Assembly: GCA_021851535.1 (NCBI GenBank)
Contig: JAJZDT010000007.1
Coordinates: forward strand, 1 to 11,211
Direction of reading: 5' to 3'
Length of the DNA stretch: 11,211 nucleotides
Origin: Microcaldota archaeon
GTDB taxonomy: Archaea; Micrarchaeota; Micrarchaeia; Micrarchaeales; Micrarchaeaceae
In this document: in pieces, positions 5,693 to 11,211 of the stretch
How positions within the stretch are numbered: the stretch's first letter is position 1
How the letters are laid out: every line of letters starts with the position of its first letter
Translations under genes and position numbers: made by a program
Notes under the pieces: generated by a model
Told to the model about the DNA's origin: nothing
The model's input: only the letters and a program-made list of their open reading frames with translations
Databases searched by the model: none

Positions 5693-5736
5693 GTGGATGT
5701 TTAGTTAACGTGTATTTCCCACCACTAAACACCCAC
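5693..5736. repeat. 13-bp inverted repeat (hairpin) upstream of rps19e
   Basis: GTGGATGTTTAGT (5693-5705) pairs with ACTAAACACCCAC (5724-5736) around an 18-nt loop. On the plus strand there is one A-C mismatch. On the minus strand the same position is a G-U pair, so the whole 13-bp stem can form. No T tract follows, so it does not look like a terminator. Confidence 0.6.
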
Positions 5737-5785
5737 ATAGTAATTTCTTTTGATTGGGATGCGAAAGAGGTTATTTATAGTTTTC

Positions 5786-5795
5786 TTTATAAATA
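5786..5795 (+). promoter_or_regulatory. TATA box for the rps19e operon
   Basis: TTTATAAATA, centred about 40 bp before the ATG at 5830. It predicts a start near 5815 and a leader of about 15 nt. Confidence 0.5.
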
Positions 5796-5829
5796 TTATC
5801 TTGACTTTTTATCATTAAAGTTGATTCAA

Positions 5830-6234
5830 ATGACAATATATGATGTAGATACTTCGAAGCTTGTAAATGAGGTAGCAGTACAACTCAAAGGAGTTATAAA
5901 AGAACCGCCAGTATATGTGCGTTATGTCAAATCGGGGGCAGGGCGAGAAAGGCCACCGACAAGTGAGGATTTTTGGTATATGCGCAGTGCCTCAATTTTA
6001 AGGCAAGTGTATATCAATGGCCCTGTAGGCGTTTCACGCTTAAGGCTCAAATATGGAAATAGAAAAGAGCATGTGATACATAAAAAACATAGCGTAAGGG
6101 GATCGGGCAGTATTATACAGGATTCGTTAAATGCACTTGAAATTGTAGGATTTGTAAAAAAATCTAAAAAGGGGCGTGAAATAACACCGAAAGGGCGCTC
6201 GTTTATGGATAAAATTAGCAACAACATAAAATAG
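5830..6234 (+). CDS. rps19e: Ribosomal protein S19e (eS19)
   Basis: A 134-aa small-subunit protein found only in archaea and eukaryotes, in the head of the subunit. The start at 5830 gives MTIYDV, the usual beginning. The signature KSGAGRERPPTSEDFWYMR (34-52) and the helix SILRQVYINGPVGVSRLRLK (55-74) are clear. A C-terminal winged-helix part with IIQDSLNALEIVGFVKK and a basic ITPKGR follows. An open frame extends upstream to a TTG at 5677 but is not homologous in appearance and overlaps the TATA box. It is the first gene of a conserved operon and is followed 20 nt later by the PDCD5-like gene. Confidence 0.96.
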   Translation: MTIYDVDTSKLVNEVAVQLKGVIKEPPVYVRYVKSGAGRERPPTSEDFWYMRSASILRQVYINGPVGVSRLRLKYGNRKEHVIHKKHSVRGSGSIIQDSLNALEIVGFVKKSKKGREITPKGRSFMDKISNNIK

Positions 6235-6254
6235 TATGTATATTGGGATTATAA

Positions 6255-6554
6255 ATGGAAGACGACGAATACAATAAAAAAATGAATGCCCGTATGGAAG
6301 GAGCAGTTAGAAAAATGCAAGAAGAACAACAACGAAAGGAGATTGCGCGTCGAATATTGGAGGATGATGCATATCAAAGATTTATGAATATTAAAGTAAC
6401 AAACCCAGATCTTTATGCACAAATGTTTAATATTTTAGTCTCAGTATACCAAAACCAGGGTATGAAGGGAAAGATAACTGAAAAGCAACTTATACAGATA
6501 ATAGAGCGTATAACATACAAGCCAGAACCCACCATATCCTTCAAACATAAATAA
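6255..6554 (+). CDS. PDCD5/TFAR19-family DNA-binding protein
   Basis: A 99-aa protein of the double-stranded-DNA-binding PDCD5 family (archaeal homologues of human programmed cell death 5). The N-terminal third is a charged helix (KKMNARMEGAVRKMQEEQQR). After it comes the family core: ILEDDAYQRFMNIKVTNPDL (35-54), where archaeal members usually have LTPEARERLxNxxLVxPE, then a three-helix bundle ending in ITEKQLIQIIERIT. Archaeal members bind DNA in vitro, but their cell role is not settled. The position right after S19e and before L39e is the standard archaeal arrangement and suggests a link with ribosome production. It ends with a Lys-rich tail and is slightly shorter than many homologues. 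Confidence 0.93.
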   Translation: MEDDEYNKKMNARMEGAVRKMQEEQQRKEIARRILEDDAYQRFMNIKVTNPDLYAQMFNILVSVYQNQGMKGKITEKQLIQIIERITYKPEPTISFKHK

Positions 6555-6586
6555 GGAGTTATATTAATTAAATTAAAGTGTTTTTT

Positions 6587-6748
6587 ATGTCAAAGAAAAG
6601 CAGTGAAAAAAAGCGCATGCTCGGTAATAGAATAAAACGTTCGAGGAGATTGCCAGTTCTAGCATCGCTTAGAACACATAGAAGGGTGCAATCAAATAAA
6701 TTTGCAAGGAACTGGAGATCACAAAAGCTAGATTTAAAAGTTGATTGA
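6587..6748 (+). CDS. rpl39e: Ribosomal protein L39e (eL39)
   Basis: A 53-aa, very basic protein lining the peptide exit tunnel. The frame contains KKRMLGNRIKRSRRLPVLAS, then LRTHRRVQSN and FARNWRSQKL. This is the L39e pattern of a basic N-terminal helix, a proline kink, TxRRV and a final WRxxKL. The ATG at 6587 is preceded by AAAGTG with a 6-nt spacer, a fair archaeal Shine-Dalgarno. The gene lies 32 nt after the PDCD5-like gene. The next start, rpl31e, comes one base after its TGA. The tail LDLKVD is a little longer than in most homologues. Confidence 0.95.
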   Translation: MSKKSSEKKRMLGNRIKRSRRLPVLASLRTHRRVQSNKFARNWRSQKLDLKVD

Positions 6749-6749
6749 T

Positions 6750-7154
6750 ATGGTAGAGCGTCTTATAACAATTAATCTTAGAAGGTATCTTGTAGAACAA
6801 CCTACTACAAAAAGACAACGAAAAGCAGTTGCATATGTACGTGAACGAATATCACATTATACAAAAGTAGATATTGATAATGTACGTTTGGACATGAAAC
6901 TTAGCGAACAGATAATAAAGTATCATGCACGTAACATGAGTCCAGTAAAACTTAAAGTGGATGTTAAGGATGGTAGTGCACATGCGTTTATTTTCTCTGA
7001 TAAAAAAGAACAGCCACAAACACAAATTAATACGACTAATGTAAAAAAAGAAAAGGGCAAACAGCAACAAAATATACCAGCAGCAAAAAAATCAGATACT
7101 CGTATGGACATGCCAACAGCAACTGCGACGCCGAAAAAAATAAAGAATGAGTGA
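6750..7154 (+). CDS. rpl31e: Ribosomal protein L31e (eL31) with a long C-terminal tail
   Basis: A 134-aa protein. Residues 1-84 are a standard L31e of the large-subunit exit-tunnel rim: ERLITINLRR, TKRQRKAVAYVRERI, a helix with VRLDMKLSEQIIKYHARNM, and a final strand VKLKVDVKDGSAHAFIFSD. Archaeal L31e normally ends about there (85-100 aa). Here about 50 extra residues follow, rich in Lys, Gln, Thr and Asn (VKKEKGKQQQNIPAAKKSD), probably disordered. The ATG at 6750, one base after the L39e stop, gives the family start; an in-frame TTG at 6741 would overlap L39e. It overlaps the aIF6 start by 8 nt (7147-7154), so the extended tail is also what creates this coupling. Confidence 0.94.
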   Translation: MVERLITINLRRYLVEQPTTKRQRKAVAYVRERISHYTKVDIDNVRLDMKLSEQIIKYHARNMSPVKLKVDVKDGSAHAFIFSDKKEQPQTQINTTNVKKEKGKQQQNIPAAKKSDTRMDMPTATATPKKIKNE

Positions 7155-7833
7155 TATGGGAGCTGCTAGATATAACATTGAGGGCAGCGATTTTATAGGC
7201 GCCTTTGCATGCGCAACAGATGAATGCGTTTTTGTAGGGCGTAATATTACAGCAAATGATAAAAACATGATCACAAAAACCCTCACAGCAAGAACTGTAG
7301 ATATTACAATAGGAGGATCGAATCTTATCGGCATTTTTATGCGTGCAAATGCATTTGGCGTTATTGTATCTAATATAATAACTCAGAGGGAGTTTTCAAC
7401 ACTAGAAGAAGTAAGCGGAGGTAGAAAAATTATTACGTTGGATAGCACACTTAATGCTATTGGCAATAACATAATAGCAAATGATAAAATTGCTATTGTA
7501 AATCCGGAATATAGCAATAGTTCGATAGAACACATAAAAAATACCCTTGGAGTTGATGTCGTGCGCATGGAGATAGGCAATTTTAAGACAGTTGGGGCAA
7601 ACAATATATTAACGAATAGAGGGGTTATATTAAATAACAGATCGTCATATGAAGAGCAGGAGCGTATTGGTAATATGCTAAAAATTAAACCGGAAATAAC
7701 AACTGCAAACACAGGTTCACTTGGCATTGGTGTTTCTGTAATTGCAAACAGCAATGGTGTGCTTGTTGGTGATAATACCACAGGATTTGAACTCTCGCGT
7801 ATACTTGATGGTCTTGATATAAGAGATAGGTGA
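7147..7833 (+). CDS. Translation initiation factor aIF6 (anti-association factor)
   Basis: A 228-aa homologue of eIF6. It binds the large subunit near L23/L14 and keeps the subunits apart; in eukaryotes it also acts in 60S maturation. The pentein fold shows as repeated loop/strand motifs: GRNITANDKN (31-40), SNIITQREF (75-83), GNNIIANDKIAIV (106-118), ANNILTNRGVIL (151-162) and VSVIANSNGVLVGD (196-209). Length is normal. ATG at 7147 overlaps the L31e end by 8 nt. ATG at 7156 is a possible alternative, and both precede the conserved GSDFIGAFA. The stop TGA is part of the Shine-Dalgarno of the next gene, so translation is likely coupled through the operon. Confidence 0.95.
   Translation: MSDMGAARYNIEGSDFIGAFACATDECVFVGRNITANDKNMITKTLTARTVDITIGGSNLIGIFMRANAFGVIVSNIITQREFSTLEEVSGGRKIITLDSTLNAIGNNIIANDKIAIVNPEYSNSSIEHIKNTLGVDVVRMEIGNFKTVGANNILTNRGVILNNRSSYEEQERIGNMLKIKPEITTANTGSLGIGVSVIANSNGVLVGDNTTGFELSRILDGLDIRDR
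7828..7833 (+). promoter_or_regulatory. Shine-Dalgarno of rpl20e overlapping the aIF6 stop
   Basis: AGGTGA is a full-strength archaeal Shine-Dalgarno 4 nt before the ATG at 7838, and its last three bases are the aIF6 stop codon. Confidence 0.7.
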
Positions 7834-7837
7834 ATAT

Positions 7838-8014
7838 ATGAAATATATAGTTTCTGGAAAAATAAAAGGAGGAGCGCAATTTAGCGTTGAGATTGTAGCC
7901 CAAAGCCTCAATCATGCAAGGCAGATAGCGATGTCGGACATAACAAGCAAGCAGGGGCTTCGTATCAACCAAGTCATAATTGATGATGCAAAAGAAATAA
8001 AGGAGAAAAAGTAA
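7838..8014 (+). CDS. rpl20e: Ribosomal protein L20e/LX (eL20, L18Ae)
   Basis: A 58-aa large-subunit protein. It starts MKYIVSGKIKGGAQFSVEIV with the family's strand-turn-strand and continues with a helix NHARQIAMSDITSKQGLRIN, where the family often has ARExxYSxxGSxHxLxRxxI, and IIDDAKEI at the end. It corresponds to one half of eukaryotic L18a and sits between aIF6 and prefoldin alpha, as in many archaea. Start is set by the strong AGGTGA at 7828-7833. It is short but normal for the LX type. Confidence 0.93.
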   Translation: MKYIVSGKIKGGAQFSVEIVAQSLNHARQIAMSDITSKQGLRINQVIIDDAKEIKEKK

Positions 8015-8025
8015 TTTTGATCTAT

Positions 8026-8457
8026 ATGCAAGAGGACGAACAAGCAGCGCAGCAGGATATGCAATCGCAGGCAATGCAGCTAGAATATGCGCTCGGTGCA
8101 TACCAAGAGAGACTTGGAACTATAGAAGCGCAGATAAATAGAATTATGCTGCTGCTAGATAATCTAAACAAAGAAAAAGAGATTTTGGATCAGAAGAATA
8201 ATACACAAGGAAAACATGCTTTAATTCCTATCGGAGGTTCACTTTTAATTGGGGTTAATACAAATAGTATGGATCATGTATATGTGAATGTTGGTGGTGG
8301 ATTTGTTGTCGAAAGCAATGCAGTAGATGCATTAAATATTATCAAAAAGAGGATTGATAAGACCACAGCCAACTTAAATATACTCATAGGAGAGAAAAGA
8401 AAGCTACAAGATATAATATATGAAACATCATATAGGCTTGAGCAGCTTGTTGGTTAG
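8026..8457 (+). CDS. pfdA: Prefoldin subunit alpha
   Basis: A 143-aa subunit of the hexameric prefoldin chaperone (two alpha, four beta), which captures nascent proteins and passes them to the thermosome. An N-terminal coiled coil (about 1-57) and a C-terminal one (about 99-142) flank two beta hairpins, ALIPIGGSLLIGVNTNSMDH (63-82) and VYVNVGGGFVVE (83-94). These match the family's VPlGxxxxVxaxi...dkVlVdvGaGvvVE. ATG at 8026 is preferred. A TTG at 8017, three codons upstream, is closer to a GGAG at 8002-8005 and cannot be excluded. It lies 11 nt after rpl20e and 2 nt before ftsY. Confidence 0.93.
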   Translation: MQEDEQAAQQDMQSQAMQLEYALGAYQERLGTIEAQINRIMLLLDNLNKEKEILDQKNNTQGKHALIPIGGSLLIGVNTNSMDHVYVNVGGGFVVESNAVDALNIIKKRIDKTTANLNILIGEKRKLQDIIYETSYRLEQLVG

Positions 8458-8459
8458 AT

Positions 8460-9818
8460 ATGTTTGAAGGCTTAAGAAAAAAGATTGTAAGCGTTGTTAA
8501 AAAATTTTCCGAAAAAGAGGAAAAAGAACTAGAAGAGCCTACACCTTTAAAGAAAGAGGAGGTTAAAGAAAATTTAAATGCTAATCAAACTAAAGTAGAT
8601 GCGCAATATTCTGATTTGAAAGTAATACAAGATGATACAAAATCACATCATTTAAAAGAGATAAATGAACATAAAAAAGATGTTGAAACGAATGAGGCGC
8701 AAGATAGAAATGTTTCACAAAATAATAAAATACCAGCGAGCAATTCACATGCGCAAGCAATAGATCAGGATATTAAACCCCAAGAAATCATTCATAAAAA
8801 AATGCCTCCTTATGTTAATAACGAGGCAGTTACCCCCCCAAAACAGATAGAACAAACAAAGACCAAAGAGATTGTTAACGAACACGAAAAAGTTCAACTA
8901 GGGGAAGGAATCGGATTGAAATTGGGTCTTTCCACAAAAATAAAGGGAGTGGTATTTAGAAAAATACGCCTAAAGGAAGGAGAGGTAGATGATTTTATAG
9001 AAAACCTAAAAATTTCTATGCTTGAATCTGATGTTGCATATAATACTACAGAGGATTTTTCTAAAGATCTTAAAAATAAACTATTAAATAGCGAAATCAA
9101 TTCTAAAGAAGTAGAAAAAGCGATAATTAATATCGTACGTGAGGCGCTCTTAGATATTATAAGCAGTGTACAGGGGGTTGATTTTCTACCCTTCATAAAA
9201 CAAAAAGTAAGCGAGGCAAGACCAGTAAAGATACTCTTTTTAGGCCCTAATGGCACTGGAAAAACGACAAGCATTGCAAAAATTACATATCTATTGAAAA
9301 GCAATGGATTGCATGCAGTAATATCCGCAAGTGACACATTTAGGGCAGCGGCTATAGAACAATCTGAGCACCACGCAAAAAAACTTGGAGTACCAGTAAT
9401 AAAAGGCAGTTATGGCAGTGACCCAGCAAGTATAGCCTTCAACGCTATTGATTTTGCAAGAGCGCGAGGTCTTGATGTAGTATTAGTAGATAGCGCCGGA
9501 AGGCAGGAAACTAACAAAAATCTTATAAAGGAAATAGAGAAAATGTATCGTGTTGTCAACCCCGACCTTGTACTTTATGTAGGGGAGAGCACGGCAGGCA
9601 ATGCAATCGCACAGCAAATATATGAATTCAAAACGCATGTAAAAATTGATGGTATCATACTGACAAAGCTTGATTGTGACGCCAGAGGTGGAAGCGCCAT
9701 TTCTATAGCAAGAGAAACCCAAACGCCAATACTCTTTTTTGGCACCGGTGAAGCATATACGGATTTAGTACCATACAGCCCAACATTTATCCTTGATGCG
9801 ATACTTTCTAATAATTAA
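8460..9818 (+). CDS. ftsY: Signal recognition particle receptor FtsY
   Basis: A 452-aa SRP-receptor GTPase. It meets the SRP54-ribosome-nascent chain complex at the membrane and hands it to SecYEG. Residues 1-150 are a charged, low-complexity A domain (Lys/Glu/Asn-rich) without membrane helices. The N domain (about 160-250) is helical. The G domain has G1 GPNGTGKTT (262-270), DTFRAAAIEQ (292-301), a G3 written DSAGR (344-348) where DTAGR is usual, the closing-loop region VGESTAGN (374-381) where VGDALAGN is common, G4 TKLD (402-405), and the G5 region GTGEAYTDLVPYSP (428-441). These changes are conservative, and a working GTPase is expected. It is the last gene of the operon, as in many euryarchaea. 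The A domain is longer than in many archaea. Confidence 0.96.
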   Translation: MFEGLRKKIVSVVKKFSEKEEKELEEPTPLKKEEVKENLNANQTKVDAQYSDLKVIQDDTKSHHLKEINEHKKDVETNEAQDRNVSQNNKIPASNSHAQAIDQDIKPQEIIHKKMPPYVNNEAVTPPKQIEQTKTKEIVNEHEKVQLGEGIGLKLGLSTKIKGVVFRKIRLKEGEVDDFIENLKISMLESDVAYNTTEDFSKDLKNKLLNSEINSKEVEKAIINIVREALLDIISSVQGVDFLPFIKQKVSEARPVKILFLGPNGTGKTTSIAKITYLLKSNGLHAVISASDTFRAAAIEQSEHHAKKLGVPVIKGSYGSDPASIAFNAIDFARARGLDVVLVDSAGRQETNKNLIKEIEKMYRVVNPDLVLYVGESTAGNAIAQQIYEFKTHVKIDGIILTKLDCDARGGSAISIARETQTPILFFGTGEAYTDLVPYSPTFILDAILSNN

Positions 9819-9824
9819 AAACTA

Positions 9825-9834
9825 TTTTTATATC
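9825..9834 (+). promoter_or_regulatory. TATA box for the secretion ATPase gene
   Basis: TTTTTATATC just past the ftsY stop, centred about 32 bp before the ATG at 9862. It predicts a leader of about 7 nt and supports that ATG over upstream in-frame starts. Confidence 0.5.
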
Positions 9835-9861
9835 TTTTCTTTGAATACTAATTGGATTCTT

Positions 9862-11169
9862 ATGCAGACAAACCCTAAGATATACGATATGGAAATTAGA
9901 ATACTTAAAAATCTGAAAGGTAAGTTTGTCAACACAACAGACATAACAAAACGTAAAGAACTTGTAACAAATGTGATAAAAACAATATCTTACTACCCTG
10001 ATGTTAATATTGATGATATAATAAATGATATTGCGGATTTTAGACCAATTACCCACCTTTTAGAGTCGGATACTACGGAGGATATTGTGATAAACAATAC
10101 TTCAAACATATTCGTCTATGATGCAATTGATGGATATAAACAGATGGATTATAAGATAGAGAGTTTTGAGGAGCTGGAATTGCTTGTTCAAAAATTAAAT
10201 CTTTATGCTACAAATGATGCGGCAAATGGAAACATAAGGGATGTGCACTTACCAGACGGAAGCAGGGTAAATATTATATCTTCACCTATGGGTTATAATA
10301 TTACTATCAGAAAATTCAAACATATGGCATTAAGCATATTAGATCTTATAAATATGGGCGAGCTTGATTACCAGATTGCAGCAAGGCTCTGGGTATATGT
10401 TGATGGATTTAGAGTACGACCCGCAAACATCTTAATAGGAGGGCTTCCTGCTGCAGGAAAAACAACATTACTAAATGCAATGTTTTCTTTTTTTAGACCG
10501 GAAGAGAGAGTTATTACCATCGAAGAAACTTATGAACTTGATACCAAAACACAACAGAACTGTGCAAGGCTTGAGACCAGCCAAGATATGCCTATGCTTG
10601 AATTGGTAAAGAACTCGCTTAGAATGAGACCGGATATTATCGTTGTTGGGGAGGTTAGAGGAGAAGAAGCTAAAGACATGATAACCGCGATGAACATCGG
10701 TAAAATTGTGCTTGGCACCATACACTCATCTACTACAAGGGATGTCGTAAACAGACTGCAAAACGAACCTATGAATGTACCAATGGAGCTCATACCAGTA
10801 GTTGATGTAATTGTAATGTTAGGTCATGTATACATTGATAAAAAACCACTTAGGAAAATTGTACAAATATCCGAAATTTCAGGCATCGAGACACAAGTGT
10901 TACTCTCTGATTTATATAAATATGATTATAGAACAAACCACTCAGCCCCAATACTTCCAAGTGTTACCTATAGAGATACCATTTCAACAGTCTTAGGCAT
11001 TGCACCATCCGATATACTAGCAGAAGAAAAGGTAAGAGCGCATATATTATATGCGATGAACAAGATGGGAAAGCGAGATATTATAAGCATAAACAATATT
11101 GTGCGTGATTATTATTATAAACCTAAGGAAACACTTGGAAGTATTGGGGCTGAGTGGTTTGTTCTATAA
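9862..11169 (+). CDS. Type II/IV secretion-type ATPase (archaellum/pilus assembly, GspE/VirB11/FlaI superfamily)
   Basis: A 435-aa hexameric ATPase that powers assembly or secretion through an archaeal type IV pilus-like machine at the cytoplasmic face. The N-terminal domain has the family segments DVHLPDGSRVN (127-137) and YNITIRKF (145-152). The ATPase core shows Walker A GLPAAGKTT (194-202), an Asp box VITIEETYELD (217-227), a Walker B region RMRPDIIVVGEVRG (254-267) and a His box GTIHSST (285-291). A helical C-terminal part of the archaeal GspE/FlaI type ends in IVRDYY. ATG at 9862 is preferred because of the TATA box; an open frame extends upstream to 9793 and overlaps ftsY. The partner polytopic membrane protein (TadC/FlaJ type) and pilins are not visible; the next gene begins at the window edge. 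Whether it serves pili, an archaellum or secretion cannot be told. Confidence 0.92.
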   Translation: MQTNPKIYDMEIRILKNLKGKFVNTTDITKRKELVTNVIKTISYYPDVNIDDIINDIADFRPITHLLESDTTEDIVINNTSNIFVYDAIDGYKQMDYKIESFEELELLVQKLNLYATNDAANGNIRDVHLPDGSRVNIISSPMGYNITIRKFKHMALSILDLINMGELDYQIAARLWVYVDGFRVRPANILIGGLPAAGKTTLLNAMFSFFRPEERVITIEETYELDTKTQQNCARLETSQDMPMLELVKNSLRMRPDIIVVGEVRGEEAKDMITAMNIGKIVLGTIHSSTTRDVVNRLQNEPMNVPMELIPVVDVIVMLGHVYIDKKPLRKIVQISEISGIETQVLLSDLYKYDYRTNHSAPILPSVTYRDTISTVLGIAPSDILAEEKVRAHILYAMNKMGKRDIISINNIVRDYYYKPKETLGSIGAEWFVL

Positions 11170-11174
11170 TCATA

Positions 11175-11184
11175 TTTATATAAA
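11175..11184 (+). promoter_or_regulatory. TATA box for a gene starting at the right edge
   Basis: TTTATATAAA lies about 30 bp before an ATG at 11209-11211, the last three bases of the window. The spacing fits the short-leader genes elsewhere here, so a new gene, possibly the ATPase partner, probably starts at 11209. No codon beyond the ATG can be read. Confidence 0.4.
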
Positions 11185-11211
11185 TCAGAGAGTAACACTT
11201 GTGTCTCGATG

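Larger units (their letters stand above)
5519..5829. other. Divergent intergenic region upstream of the ribosomal operon
   Basis: This 311-bp stretch lies between two divergent genes and has no gene I can support. The rps19e frame stays open upstream to a TTG at 5677, but the added 51 residues do not resemble S19e, and the family start is at 5830. It contains TATA-like boxes on both strands, a 10-bp palindrome (5644-5653), a direct repeat of TAAATACG (5624-5631 and 5638-5645) and a 13-bp inverted repeat (5693-5736). Confidence 0.7.

Noticed and set aside
5677..5829. N-terminal extension of S19e from a TTG start (51 more residues)
   Set aside because: The extra residues do not look like S19e, the family start MTIYDV lies at 5830, and the best TATA box (5786-5795) would be inside the extension.
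6741..6749. TTG start for rpl31e overlapping rpl39e
   Set aside because: The ATG at 6750 gives the usual L31e length at the N-terminus and avoids the overlap.
7685..8101. Minus-strand 138-codon frame across aIF6, rpl20e and pfdA
   Set aside because: It covers three conserved genes on the other strand and has no recognisable motif.
9793..9861. Earlier start for the secretion ATPase inside ftsY
   Set aside because: It would put the TATA box inside the gene and add a residue run with no family similarity.

Overview
The window is archaeal. It carries KEOPS subunits (Kae1, Bud32), archaeal initiation factors (aIF1, aIF6), archaea/eukaryote-specific ribosomal proteins (S19e, L39e, L31e, L20e/LX), a PDCD5-family protein, prefoldin alpha, an archaeal-type FtsY, and TATA boxes close to start codons. 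It is AT-rich and compact, with many start/stop overlaps. A DUF4382-like, asparagine-rich surface protein and small two-helix membrane proteins suggest an acidophilic, small-genome lineage such as Micrarchaeota/ARMAN or a Thermoplasmata relative. That placement is inference: no rRNA is present.

Layout: (1) 1-937 (+): the last codons of an unknown gene, then a membrane protein with a B-box-like zinc motif. (2) 943-2504 (-): kae1 and bud32, overlapping by 4 nt and converging on region 1. (3) 2648-3291 (-): two tandem two-helix membrane proteins, nearly identical at both ends but unrelated in the middle, each with the same leaderless-type promoter. (4) 3381-3892 (-): rpl29 and the aIF1 gene, overlapping by one base. 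rpl29 has no ATG/GTG/TTG start and appears to use ATA behind a good Shine-Dalgarno. (5) 4034-5518 (-): a secreted, sequon-rich DUF4382-like protein followed by a hairpin terminator. (6) 5519-5829: a divergent intergenic region with a long inverted repeat, a palindrome and TATA boxes. (7) 5830-9818 (+): a conserved translation operon, rps19e - PDCD5 - rpl39e - rpl31e - aIF6 - rpl20e - prefoldin alpha - ftsY. (8) 9862-11169 (+): a type II/IV secretion or archaellum/pilus-type ATPase with its own promoter. A further TATA box and ATG at the right edge suggest another gene begins there.

Functionally, most of the window serves protein synthesis and its quality: tRNA t6A37 modification (Kae1/Bud32), start-site selection (aIF1), 60S-type subunit maturation (aIF6 with L39e, L31e, L20e), co-translational folding (prefoldin) and membrane targeting (FtsY). 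The rest is cell-surface or envelope-related. I found no CRISPR array, transposase, tRNA or rRNA. The most unusual points are the ATA-initiated rpl29, the mosaic tandem duplicates, the 29-bp repeat at the left edge read in the same protein phase in two different frames, and the structured region upstream of the ribosomal operon. I do not see a clear new multi-gene system.
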